Position numbers and translations under genes: made by a program
Source of the DNA: Flavobacterium sp. ALD4
GTDB taxonomy: Bacteria; Bacteroidota; Bacteroidia; Flavobacteriales; Flavobacteriaceae
Direction of reading: 5' to 3'
DNA: 64,000 nucleotides
Assembly: GCF_002836475.1 (NCBI RefSeq)
Contig: NZ_PJBJ01000030.1
Location: forward strand, 620,001 to 684,000
Notes under the pieces: generated by a model
Seen by the model: the letters and a program-made list of their open reading frames with translations, nothing else
The model's database searches: none
Told to the model about the DNA's origin: nothing
In this document: positions 36,844 through 45,449 of the stretch, one piece after another
Position numbering within the stretch: the stretch's first letter is position 1
Layout: the number at the start of each line of letters is the position of its first letter

Positions 36844-37509
36844 TTAATGATTGAAATGATGAAATAATGCAATGAAAATGAACCCAACTGGAATCACAAT
36901 TGCATAAGCATATCCTAATTTGTGTAGTGCTTTCGAATATTTATTATTGAAACCAACTGACTGCATTGAAGAATTGAAACCATGCAACAAGTGTAATGAC
37001 AAAAGAACAAATGACACACAGTAAATTGCGGTACGGACTGGACTTTCAAATTTCTCCGCTAGTTCGTGGAAGTATCTTGTAGAGTCCAGTGGATTTACTT
37101 CTACGTATTTATAAACCATTTCTGGCACCCAGAAGTCATAAAAATGCAGTCCTAAAAAGGCTAAAATAACTGAACCTGACAGAATCATATTTCTTGAAAA
37201 CCAAGATGAATTAGCTCCTCCATTGTTTTTAACATACGCTATCGGTCGCGCTTTTCTGTTGATATAGTCTAAAACAAAACCCATTATAAAGTGAAAAATA
37301 ACACCTACAATTAAAATTGGCTGAATGACATATTGAACTAAGGGATTGTTACCCATAAAATGGGAAAGTAAATTAAAAGTATCAGGACTAAATACCGAAG
37401 TAATATTAATGAAAAAATGCTGTGCTAAGAACAGCATTAAAAAAATTCCTGAAAGCGCCATAGCCACTTTTTTAGCTATCGACGACTTCAATAATGCAGA
37501 TTGTGCCAT
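36844..37509 (-). CDS. sdhC: Succinate dehydrogenase cytochrome b subunit
   Basis: Single membrane-anchor subunit of 221 residues with five hydrophobic helices, which carries heme b and the quinone site. The His ligands lie in segments such as LAQHFFINITSVF, GVIFHFIMGFVLDYI, LALHFYDFW-like helix III and LHLLHGFNSSMQS. The one-subunit anchor is the Bacillus/Wolinella type used by Bacteroidota. It is the first gene of the operon. A TTG-N20-TAATTTTG promoter lies about 30 bp upstream of the ATG. Confidence 0.95.
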   Translation of the reverse strand: MAQSALLKSSIAKKVAMALSGIFLMLFLAQHFFINITSVFSPDTFNLLSHFMGNNPLVQYVIQPILIVGVIFHFIMGFVLDYINRKARPIAYVKNNGGANSSWFSRNMILSGSVILAFLGLHFYDFWVPEMVYKYVEVNPLDSTRYFHELAEKFESPVRTAIYCVSFVLLSLHLLHGFNSSMQSVGFNNKYSKALHKLGYAYAIVIPVGFIFIALFHHFNH

Positions 37510-37539
37510 AAGATTTAATAATTTGTTTTACGAATAGCA

Positions 37540-37570
37540 CAAAATTACGGCAAATTGAGTGCAACTACAA
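37540..37570 (-). promoter_or_regulatory. Promoter of the sdhCAB operon
   Basis: On the minus strand, TTG (37568-37570) and TAATTTTG (37540-37547) are spaced by 20 bp, close to the Bacteroidota consensus. The leader before the sdhC ATG is about 25-30 nt. Confidence 0.7.
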
Positions 37571-37571
37571 C

Positions 37572-37819
37572 CTTTTAGTCCTTATTTATAATGATTTTAA
37601 AGTATTTTTAAAAAAAATTAAAACGCCCATAAAGCTGTTTAACCTCTCGCTTACAATACGTTAAAATATTTCACTTTCTTTCTAAATTGTTTTAAAAATA
37701 GCAGAGCACAATAAAAATATAATTATTGTAATTATTACCGAACATCACACACATAAATCCATCAAAAATGAAAGCTGCGTACCTACCGCTACTAAAATAA
37801 CAACACTTATCCGCAGCAC
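37572..37819. other. Intergenic region with no gene seen
   Basis: Very AT-rich DNA between the sdh promoter and the end of the regulator gene. I see no open frame, tRNA or clear hairpin terminator in it. Confidence 0.5.
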
Positions 37820-39301
37820 TTAACTAAATTTAGTCATGTATTTTTGAACAATAAGATCCGTATTTTCATTTCGGGTTTTGAGTTCCAATTGAATTGGAGC
37901 CGAAGCTCTTTCTTCACAGTTCTTTACAGCACAGGTTTCGCAAGTCACTCCGACGATTTGTTTTTTGATAGACTTATTATCGATAAATTTGAATTTCTTC
38001 TTCATACTTGACGTAATCAAAATCCCCACGGATATACTTCTCAAACAGTCTTTTTTGAAAGGGTCTTCCGTAGCCGATGAGAAAACCAAAAACTCATTGC
38101 CACTGTTTTCATAACGCGAAATCTGCGCATCAAAAAAGTGACTGCTATTATGCTCTATAGATTGCACAATTGTTTTGACAGAAACCCACCTACGACAATA
38201 ATGCTCATTCATTTCGTTGGCATGTGGCTCCTGTTGATTGGTAATATGCAGCTCTTTTTTAATCTGATAAGTATCCGCTCCTCTTTTATGAGACAATCGA
38301 AGAAAAAAGATGTTTTTCAACTGGAAGTCTTTCGGCAAAATATTGGTTAATCGTTGGTAAAACGATTCCGGAGACACATTAAACTTACTCATCAATTCAA
38401 TCATTTCCTGTGGCTTAGGATCTGTTTTTACCAAGAATAAATTTAATTCACTGACCAGTTGTTTTCTTGGAATTAACAGCGCACCGGCAAAATAGGAAGC
38501 ATAGAAATTATTTAAAACCTGATCAAAATTATCAAATTTAATCCAACTAAACGTGTACAATCTTTCAGTTATTTCCAAATAATTATAAGCAATCTCTTTG
38601 GCCAGAATAAATGCTTTTTGCTGTTCATCGATATCCATTGAAAGCAATAAGGTTTTACTTTTGGGAACATATATGGATCTCAAGTCCCCCAGCTCCTCTT
38701 GTTCTGAAAAAACAATTTCCTGAATTTTATAACCATATTCTTCCGTCAATACAGCAGTCAAGTCTTCTATGGAAATTTTAGTGTTGATATTTATCTGAAA
38801 GGCTTTGGAGAAGTCCAACACTTTCTGTTCCAAATCCTCAAAATAATTATTATGCGCCTCTTGATACGAGCGCAAAGCGGCCAGGAAAAAACTCTCCCGC
38901 GTTAAATTATAGTGCTGCGCTATCTCAATAATCGTACTAATAAAGGCATTTACTTTTGCCGGAGCATTGGCAATAATATCAATAAGGTCATTTTCCTCTA
39001 TTCCGAAAATATCCAAAGGTATTTCTTTTAGGATCCCCGATTTTAAGATCTCACCAATCGGAGCCAAATTATTATCCAACTTCAAAGAAACCATCTGATC
39101 GTACGAAATCTCCAGCTTTTCTGATAAAAGAATAATCTTATCCGTTTTCGGATATTTTTTGCCTTTTTCAATTTCGTTCAAATACGATTTTGAAAGATTG
39201 GTAATTTTGGCCAAGCCAAATAACGATAAATTCTTATTAGTACGGGCTTGTTTTAACTTAAGCCCAAAAATCAACTTTATATATTCTTTTCCTACAGTCA
39301 T
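37820..39301 (-). CDS. RamB-type XRE transcriptional regulator (short-chain fatty acyl regulator family)
   Basis: A 493-residue regulator. An XRE helix-turn-helix (about residues 14-70: LKQARTNKNLSLFGLAKITN, then LSKSYLNEIEKGKKYPKTDK) is followed by an ImmA/IrrE-like domain, whose HExxH metal motif is replaced by KEIAYN. The C-terminal DUF2083-like region has a Cys cluster (TCETCAVKNCEER, Cys454/457/462). Homologues such as RamB and ScfR sense acyl-CoA and control acetate or propionate genes including aceA and aceB. The gene appears intact. The opposite strand just upstream holds a decayed isocitrate lyase, so its classic target seems lost. Confidence 0.88.
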   Translation of the reverse strand: MTVGKEYIKLIFGLKLKQARTNKNLSLFGLAKITNLSKSYLNEIEKGKKYPKTDKIILLSEKLEISYDQMVSLKLDNNLAPIGEILKSGILKEIPLDIFGIEENDLIDIIANAPAKVNAFISTIIEIAQHYNLTRESFFLAALRSYQEAHNNYFEDLEQKVLDFSKAFQININTKISIEDLTAVLTEEYGYKIQEIVFSEQEELGDLRSIYVPKSKTLLLSMDIDEQQKAFILAKEIAYNYLEITERLYTFSWIKFDNFDQVLNNFYASYFAGALLIPRKQLVSELNLFLVKTDPKPQEMIELMSKFNVSPESFYQRLTNILPKDFQLKNIFFLRLSHKRGADTYQIKKELHITNQQEPHANEMNEHYCRRWVSVKTIVQSIEHNSSHFFDAQISRYENSGNEFLVFSSATEDPFKKDCLRSISVGILITSSMKKKFKFIDNKSIKKQIVGVTCETCAVKNCEERASAPIQLELKTRNENTDLIVQKYMTKFS

Positions 39302-39361
39302 ATAAACATACTATTTGTCTTTGTAAACAAGCATTTATTTCGAAAAAAAAAAGATCCGTAA

Positions 39362-39688
39362 CCACATTGCTTTTCCGTTCCGTTCCTTTCGTTTTTTCAA
39401 AGATACGCTAAAAGACATGAAAAAGGTTTCTGCTACTTTCTCGAACGTTCGCTTGTTTTGCAAAAAACGTTTCGTGCAATTTTAATGCAAAACGAATTAA
39501 CTCGGGAGGAACTTAATAAAATAACCGAAGAATATACATAACTGGCCCCGTCGAAAAAACACGATTTCAAAGCTGTTAAGCATCAAAGTTTCTAAGGAAC
39601 ATACTATTTTTACCCAGTTTAAAATACCGTTACCGCCGGAACGTCGTCTACAACCATAGGAGATTCTACGGAAGCAGCTCATTTTTAA
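39362..39688 (+). pseudogene. aceA: Isocitrate lyase C-terminal remnant
   Basis: One frame across the gap upstream of the regulator encodes the end of an isocitrate lyase with three in-frame stops. Readable parts are FLERSLVLQKTFRAILMQNE, LTREELNKITEEY (stop 39539), then LAPSKKHDFKAVKHQSF (stop 39593), GTYYFYPV (stop 39620) and NTVTAGTSSTTIGDSTEAAH ending in F and TAA at 39686. The pattern KHQ...G.YF...SSTT..STE..F is the C-terminal signature of the family. The N-terminal three quarters, including the catalytic KKCGH region, and any malate synthase gene are absent. No frameshift is needed. The fragment diverges from the RamB-type gene, as aceBA would. Confidence 0.72.
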
Positions 39689-39755
39689 ATAGTATTGACT
39701 TAAGCTATATCAATTATAATTCTTATAATATCGAATACATAATCGGTATTACGAG

Positions 39756-39801
39756 CGAAGCGCATCAGTTTAAAAGTGGAATTTTAAACCGTCGCGCTTC
39801 G
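39756..39801. repeat. Hairpin between the aceA remnant and pepP
   Basis: CGAAGCGC and GTTTAAAA (39756-39775) pair with TTTTAAAC and GCGCTTCG (39782-39801), with four mispairing bases between. There is no T-run, so it is more likely an intergenic repeat than a terminator. Confidence 0.5.
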
Positions 39802-39890
39802 TGTATTTTATATAAAATTGTCAAAATCATAACTCGAACCAATTAAATCTTAGTATTTTTGAATACTTATAAAGATTAAATCGAAATAAC

Positions 39891-41183
39891 ATGAAATACC
39901 ATCAAATTGACCGTGACTTATTTATAAAAAACAGAGGTAAATTTATGGCTCAAATGAAGCCAAAAAGTGTTGCCGTTTTTAACTCTAATGATATTTATCC
40001 AATAGGTGCTGACAGCACGATGCCATTTGAGCAACACCGCGATATCTTTTACTTAAGCGGCGTAGATCAGGAAGAAAGCGTCTTATTATTATTTCCGGAC
40101 GCTCCTTATGAACACCAAAGAGAAATATTATTTCTGAAAGAAACAAACGACCATATAGCCGTTTGGGAAGGCGAAAAACTAACCAAAGAACGCGCATTGG
40201 CAGTTACCGGAATCAAAACAGTACATTGGCTAAAAGATTTTGAAAAGATATTGTTCGAAATGATGACGCATGCTGACACTATTTACATCAATACGAATGA
40301 ACATTACAGAGCGGCAGTAGAAACTGAAACACGCGAAGCCCGCTTTGTAAAATGGTGGAAAGAGAAGTATCCAGCACACACCGTGGCAAAAAGTAACCCA
40401 ATTTTACAACGTCTTCGTTCTGTAAAAGAAAGCGAAGAGCTAGACTTAATCCAACAGGCCTGTACGATTACAGAAAAAGGATTTCGCAGAGTTCTGTCTT
40501 TTGTGAAACCCAATGTAATGGAGTACGAAATCGAAGCTGAATTTATTCATGAATTCACTCGCAACCGTTCCAAAGGTTTTGCATACACACCAATTATTGG
40601 CTCAGGAAACAATGCGAACGTGTTGCATTATATCGAAAACAACCAACAGTGCAAATCCGGTGATTTAATCCTAATTGATGCTGGCGCAGAGTATGCAAAT
40701 TACTCCAGTGATATGACCCGTACCATTCCTGTTTCAGGAAAGTACAATGATCGACAAAAAGCCGTTTACAATGCCGTTTTACGCGTTAAAAATGAAGCCA
40801 CTAAAATGCTTATTCCAGGAACACTTTGGAAACAATACCATATCGAAGTGGGTAAATTAATGACCTCGGAACTACTTGGTCTAGGACTGCTCGACAAGGC
40901 CGACGTGCAAAACGAAAACCAGGACTGGCCTGCTTACAAAAAATATTTTATGCACGGCACGTCGCACCACATGGGCCTAGACACACATGATTATGGAATT
41001 TTGACTGAACCAATGCAAGCCAATATGGTTTTCACTGTAGAGCCTGGAATTTATATTCCTGCAGAAGGTTTCGGAATTCGTCTGGAAGACGATCTCGTGA
41101 TTAAAGAAAGTGGCGAACCATTCAACCTAATGCGCAACATTCCTATTGAAGTGGATGAAATTGAAAGTTTGATGAACTCATAA
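39891..41183 (+). CDS. pepP: Xaa-Pro aminopeptidase
   Basis: M24-family metallopeptidase of 430 residues that removes N-terminal residues preceding proline. The N-terminal creatinase-like domain starts with MKYHQIDRDLFIKNRGKF. The catalytic domain carries five metal ligands: Asp near 263 (LIDAGAEYANYSSDMTR), Asp near 274, His near 355 (MHGTSHHMGLDTHD), Glu near 384 (TVEPGIYIP) and Glu near 399 (IRLEDDLVI). A -7 box TATTTTTG at 39854-39861 lies 29 bp before the ATG. The gene is monocistronic with its own terminator. Confidence 0.95.
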   Translation: MKYHQIDRDLFIKNRGKFMAQMKPKSVAVFNSNDIYPIGADSTMPFEQHRDIFYLSGVDQEESVLLLFPDAPYEHQREILFLKETNDHIAVWEGEKLTKERALAVTGIKTVHWLKDFEKILFEMMTHADTIYINTNEHYRAAVETETREARFVKWWKEKYPAHTVAKSNPILQRLRSVKESEELDLIQQACTITEKGFRRVLSFVKPNVMEYEIEAEFIHEFTRNRSKGFAYTPIIGSGNNANVLHYIENNQQCKSGDLILIDAGAEYANYSSDMTRTIPVSGKYNDRQKAVYNAVLRVKNEATKMLIPGTLWKQYHIEVGKLMTSELLGLGLLDKADVQNENQDWPAYKKYFMHGTSHHMGLDTHDYGILTEPMQANMVFTVEPGIYIPAEGFGIRLEDDLVIKESGEPFNLMRNIPIEVDEIESLMNS

Positions 41184-41203
41184 AAGCTTTTATTGTTTAA
41201 AAA

Positions 41204-41238
41204 TGGCAGTCTAGAACGATCTAGGCTGCTTTTTTTTT
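41204..41238 (+). terminator. Terminator after pepP
   Basis: GCAGTCTAGA (41206-41215) pairs with TCTAGGCTGC (41220-41229) with one G-U pair, followed by nine T residues. Confidence 0.88.
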
Positions 41239-41263
41239 GGAGCAGAAATTTCTATTTTTTATC

Positions 41264-41345
41264 TACGTCTCCTCCTGCTGTCCGTTATATCTCTTGTTTC
41301 GTCATCACTGCACAAGAGGATACCACTGCCATCAGGGCTAGCCAT
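41264..41345 (-). ncRNA. Flavo-1-like RNA element
   Basis: Read on the minus strand it contains TAGCCCTGATGGCAGTGGTA, then a stem CTCTTGT...ACAAGAG, then ATAACGGACAGCAGGAGG. This is the same two-part design as the element at 55938-56024. The opening CCTG pairs with CAGG of the closing segment. I recall a flavobacterial RNA motif called Flavo-1 with this consensus, but could not check it. It is in the pepP-AIM24 gap, opposite to both genes. Confidence 0.5.
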
Positions 41346-41458
41346 AACGTCTATTTTTCATAAGAACTCAAAATGTTAAATCAATTATAAAATCAAAAAA
41401 AGCTGTAACATTTAGTCCTTAAATTCAACCTATTAATTCAATCAAAAAACTAAAAATC

Positions 41459-42259
41459 ATGCAAGCACACGAAATAGATTACCACATATTTGGCGAAGAA
41501 ATGCAATATGTAGAAATCGAATTAGATCCACAGGAAATCGTCATTGCCGAAGCGGGGAGTTTTATGATGATGGACAATAACATTCAGATGGAAACGATAT
41601 TTGGAGATGGTTCAGAACAAAAATCTGGAATCTTTGGCCAACTTTTAAATGCTGGTAAAAGAGTCCTTACAGGCGAAAGCTTATTCATGACTGCATTTAT
41701 CAATCAAGCTAATTCCAAAGGAAAAGTTTCTTTTGCCTCACCTTATCCCGGAAAAATACTCCCGATTGACTTAACCGAATTTCAAGGAAAATTCATCTGT
41801 CAAAAAAGCTCTTTTCTTTGCGCTGCTAAAGGTGTATCTGTTGGAATTGAATTCTCTAGAAAACTAGGCCGTGGATTCTTTGGCGGAGAAGGCTTCATCA
41901 TGCAAAAAATAGAAGGCGACGGAATGGCATTTGTACATTCTGGAGGAACTTTGGCCAAAAAAGAATTAAGAGCAGGCGAAGTCCTAAAAGTAGATACGGG
42001 TTGCATCGTAGGATTCACAAAAGATGTCGATTACGATATAGAATTCATTGGCGGAATCAAGAACTCCATTTTTGGCGGAGAAGGTCTGTTTTACGCCACC
42101 CTTAGAGGCCCCGGAACCGTGTATGTGCAATCGTTACCATTCAGCAGACTCGCTGACAGAATTATTGCTTCAGCACCTAAATCAGGTGGAACTAGCCGCG
42201 GTGAAGGAAGTGTATTAGGCGGATTAGGAAATTTACTGGATGGAGATAATCGTTATTAA
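41459..42259 (+). CDS. TIGR00266/AIM24 family protein
   Basis: A 266-residue protein of the AIM24 (TIGR00266) family, whose members have a double-layer beta-barrel fold and unknown biochemical role. It begins MQAHEIDYHIFGEEMQYVEI with VIAEAGSFMMMDNNI, then EGFIMQKIEGDGMAFVHSGG in the centre and NSIFGGEGLFYATLRGPGT near the C-terminus. The last 25 residues are Gly/Ser-rich (SGGTSRGEGSVLGGLGNLLD). It is transcribed alone. Confidence 0.88.
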   Translation: MQAHEIDYHIFGEEMQYVEIELDPQEIVIAEAGSFMMMDNNIQMETIFGDGSEQKSGIFGQLLNAGKRVLTGESLFMTAFINQANSKGKVSFASPYPGKILPIDLTEFQGKFICQKSSFLCAAKGVSVGIEFSRKLGRGFFGGEGFIMQKIEGDGMAFVHSGGTLAKKELRAGEVLKVDTGCIVGFTKDVDYDIEFIGGIKNSIFGGEGLFYATLRGPGTVYVQSLPFSRLADRIIASAPKSGGTSRGEGSVLGGLGNLLDGDNRY

Positions 42260-42309
42260 ATTTTTATAACCTTCATAGATAAACGGCCTTCAAAAATGGA
42301 GGCCAGTGT

Positions 42310-43526
42310 CTATTTAAAAGGAAGCTTAATTTGCGGTAAAGGTTGACATAGCGTCTTATTTACAATTTTCTCCCTCATTAATTTTTTCTTATTAAAGTGC
42401 CTTGAAATATTCTGAACTATTTCAGTATAATTATCCCCCACAACTTCATCTTTATCATTTTTAAATTGATAATAAAAAGGCTTAATCGATCTGCAATTAT
42501 TATGTTCAAAAATAGTATTCAATAATGTTCTATCAGACAAACCACAAGAATGCCCCATAATTAAAACTTGAAATCTTTTACTATCCACAAATCGCAGTAA
42601 ATCGTTATAATTTGAATTTTGTAAGTATTGGAAAGACTTAAAATTCTTTAAATATTCATTATTACCTAAGTTTTCTATCACTTTGTAATCGTCATCCATT
42701 TCATCTCCAAAACCGAAATTAATTTTATTATCTGAAACGTTACCTAAACTTCCATGAATAAAATTAATATTACTTTGTATTTTAGCATCACTATTTAGCA
42801 GCTCACTATAAATGCTTGAAATTGGAGTGTAATTAAAATATATAAATTATTAACAACTTCTTCCCGACCTTCTTCTTCAAAGCGCTCTTTTATATATTTG
42901 ATATCTTCTTCATTAATAAATTCTTTTAGAATATTATTTTCGTTACTAAATAAAGAAATAGGTTTTAGCACACTATAAAAACTATTCCACTCGCTAGATT
43001 TCTTTTTTATAAAATCTAAATCATATTGATTTATTGCTTTTTCGTTTAAATATCTTGCGAGTAAATTTTTGACTTGTTCAAATTCTTCGTTTAATTTAGA
43101 AATACCCCTTATCAAACTCTTACCCTCTATTTCGTCTTTTGCTATCTCTTTTAAATTATTATAATAGATATTCTCAATATCTACCCAATTCTTAATCGAA
43201 TTTTGATTTAATGATTTAAAAAAATAATTTTTATAATCTATTATTTGAATTCTATTATTTGCAAATACAATTGGATTATCCGCAAGTTTATATATACTTA
43301 TACCATCCTTTTTATATTTTACATCTATAGGGTAAATGATATCGATTAAATCATTTAAATTATTATGCCCATTAAACTCTGCGTAACTACCAATCTTAAA
43401 TGCAACTAATTCATCATGATTAGAATCTTTTATGTTTTTCCAATAATCATCCATAAAATCTTTATACGAAGTGGGCAATCCATGTGCTAAATCAAATCCA
43501 TTTCCAATAATAACAAGTCTGTTCAT
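42310..43526 (-). pseudogene. AbiH family abortive-infection gene broken by a frameshift
   Basis: AbiH proteins protect bacteria against phage by abortive infection; the mechanism is not settled. The 5' part (43526 to about 42840) starts MNRLVIIGNGFDLAHGLPTS, the family N-terminus, and reads to a stop near 42795. The 3' part, in the next frame, reads FNYTPISSIYSELL, then INFIHGSLGN, INFGFGDEMDD and VLIMGHSCGLSD, all family motifs. The break sits in the run AAAA at 42835-42838. One extra A there would restore LYIFNYT and a protein of about 405 residues. The gene is very AT-rich and has no defence partner. It may be inactive, phase-variable or a sequencing error. Confidence 0.82.
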
Positions 43527-43688
43527 ATTTAAAAAGTTGCTCTTTTCAAAGATAGTTATTTTTCTTACATGAGCTTATATGTCCTCTACGAATGAAAAAA
43601 TTCGGCTATTCAAAAAAAATCTATAACTTAAATGGTTCAAGAAAATTAAAGCACTAATTTTGAAGTCGCTCAAAAACGAAACAAAACG

Positions 43689-44471
43689 GTGAAACAAATT
43701 CAGTTCAAAAATACCAGCATCTCTTATTCTGATACCGGAAAAGGTACCGCTATTGTCCTGCTTCATGGTTTCTTGGAAAACCAAAGCATGTGGGATAACT
43801 ACATCCAGACTTTTTCCAAAAAAAACAGAGTCATCACAATTGATTTACTGGGTCACGGAGAAACAGAGTGTTACGGTTATGTCCATTCCATGGAAGACAA
43901 TGCAGATGCCGTACATTCGGTTTTAGCCGAGTTGCGCATCCGCAAAGCAATTCTCGTTGGTCATTCGATGGGCGGTTACGTGGCTTTGGCTTTCGCCGAG
44001 CTGTATCCTGAATATCTAAAAGGCTTGGTTTTGTTGAATTCAACAGCCAGAGCAGACAGCGAAGAACGAAAACTGAATCGGGATCGTGCGATTAAAGCCG
44101 TCAAACATTCTTTTATAAATTTCATATCGCTCTCCATTGCCAATTTATTTAGCGAAGGAAACCGAGAAAGACTAGTTAACGAAATTGAAAGTGTAAAAAA
44201 CAAAGCGCTGAAAACACCACTGCAAGGTATCGTCGCTTCGCTGGAAGGAATGAAAATCAGAAATGATCGTGAAGCGTTATTGCATCTCACGGCTTTTCCA
44301 AAATTACTTATTCTTGGCGAGAAAGATCCCGTTTTACCACATGAAGAAACAAAACAACAGGTAGAAAACACAGAAGTGCAGTTGATTGTTTTTCCGGACG
44401 GACATATGACTCATATTGAAAACGAGGAGGATTTAACAGCAGTATTACTAAAGTTTTTTAAAAATATTTAA
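43689..44471 (+). CDS. Alpha/beta-fold hydrolase
   Basis: A 260-residue serine hydrolase. The oxyanion region is VLLHGFLENQSMW, nucleophile Ser93 lies in GHSMGGY, the Asp in LGEKDPVLPHEE and the His in FPDGHMTHIENE. The sequence resembles the BioH/MhpC/ester-hydrolase branch, but the substrate is unknown. The start is GTG at 43689; no ATG is well placed. A -7 box TAATTTTG at 43655-43662 lies 26 bp upstream. It ends 4 bp inside the stop region of the convergent ABC gene. Confidence 0.87.
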   Translation: MKQIQFKNTSISYSDTGKGTAIVLLHGFLENQSMWDNYIQTFSKKNRVITIDLLGHGETECYGYVHSMEDNADAVHSVLAELRIRKAILVGHSMGGYVALAFAELYPEYLKGLVLLNSTARADSEERKLNRDRAIKAVKHSFINFISLSIANLFSEGNRERLVNEIESVKNKALKTPLQGIVASLEGMKIRNDREALLHLTAFPKLLILGEKDPVLPHEETKQQVENTEVQLIVFPDGHMTHIENEEDLTAVLLKFFKNI

Positions 44472-45139
44472 AAAACTTCAGGATTTAAATACCCTTTATC
44501 GACTAGCTCCTCTTTACTTTTAAGATGATATGCTTTACCGTCTCTCATTAGCATCAATTTTGTCGAAATCGAAATTACATTTTCGTAATTATGATCTGTA
44601 ATTACAATCGCTTTTCGTGTAGCGTTTTCTTTTATTAGTGCATTTACTTTTTCAATCATAAGAGGCGACAACCCATTATAAGGCTCGTCTAAAAGAACAA
44701 ATTTAGAAGGATTACAAAGTACCAACTTGATTTCTAAATAACGTAATTCCCCACCTGATAACTCCGAAATTTTTCTGTTGCTAATCGATTGGATCATTTC
44801 CTCATTATAAAAATCATCCGCTTGTTCGCTATTTATGGAGAGCGAAATGGCTTTCTTGACCGATAATTGATTCGGAATAAAATTGTCTTGAGAGAGATAA
44901 CTTATTTCATTAAATAGATCTCTGGTTTTAGTTTTTACCACTCCATCAATTCGCACAAACTTAAAATCAGCATTTTCAATTCCGAAGATGATTTTCAATA
45001 AAGTAGATTTTCCGGAACCATTCCGACCTAACAAACCTATAATGTCATTAGTTTCGCATTTTAAATATACATCTGAAAGAATGGATTGAATATCATATCT
45101 TTTCTGTACACTATCTACTTCTAAAATATGCTTTTTCAA
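44468..45139 (-). CDS. ABC transporter ATP-binding protein
   Basis: A 223-residue nucleotide-binding subunit. Walker A is GRNGSGKST (38-46), the signature is LSGGE (127-131) and Walker B is FVLLDEP (147-153), followed by the switch His in VITDHNYEN. The sequence resembles ATPases that work with a separate small membrane protein rather than with a large permease. The start overlaps the stop of the 99-residue membrane protein gene by 4 bp (ATGA), so the two are translationally coupled. No other transporter gene is adjacent. The substrate is unknown. Confidence 0.9.
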   Translation of the reverse strand: MKKHILEVDSVQKRYDIQSILSDVYLKCETNDIIGLLGRNGSGKSTLLKIIFGIENADFKFVRIDGVVKTKTRDLFNEISYLSQDNFIPNQLSVKKAISLSINSEQADDFYNEEMIQSISNRKISELSGGELRYLEIKLVLCNPSKFVLLDEPYNGLSPLMIEKVNALIKENATRKAIVITDHNYENVISISTKLMLMRDGKAYHLKSKEELVDKGYLNPEVF

Positions 45140-45435
45140 AATAGTGTAGCTATAAAGTTAAGGGCAAAACTTAGTACAATTAGAGATACAAACGTACAGC
45201 ACCAAGCATACAACCAAAGTTCAGTTTTTGAAATAGCATTGTTGTAGTAAAATAAATATTCGTTTTTAGAATTGAATTCCTTAACCGCTATACTAGCAGC
45301 AAAACCAACGGTCAAAAAAGTGTATTTAAACGCAAATAACCCTAAAAAGAGAATTGGTACCACACAAACAGCCAAGTTAATGACTAAGTTACTTTTAAAG
45401 AACTCAAATATGTTATTTGCTTTTTGTAAAGTCAT
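45136..45435 (-). CDS. Small membrane protein paired with an ABC ATPase
   Basis: A 99-residue protein with two or three hydrophobic stretches (about residues 18-47 and 71-98) and a charged segment between them. No family is recognised. Because it precedes and overlaps the ABC ATPase by 4 bp, it is the likely membrane partner of that ATPase. It is too small to be a complete permease, so several copies might be needed in the complex. It lies 14 bp beyond the AddB-like gene stop. Confidence 0.7.
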   Translation of the reverse strand: MTLQKANNIFEFFKSNLVINLAVCVVPILFLGLFAFKYTFLTVGFAASIAVKEFNSKNEYLFYYNNAISKTELWLYAWCCTFVSLIVLSFALNFIATLF

Positions 45436-45449
45436 ACTATTTTATGTTG

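Noticed and set aside
39497..39682. Small minus-strand gene in the regulator-pepP gap
   Set aside because: The frame is the complement of the isocitrate lyase remnant and has no independent support.
42795..43526. Independent AbiH-like gene plus a second unknown gene at 42310-42699
   Set aside because: Both parts carry successive AbiH motifs and join by one base, so they are one broken gene.
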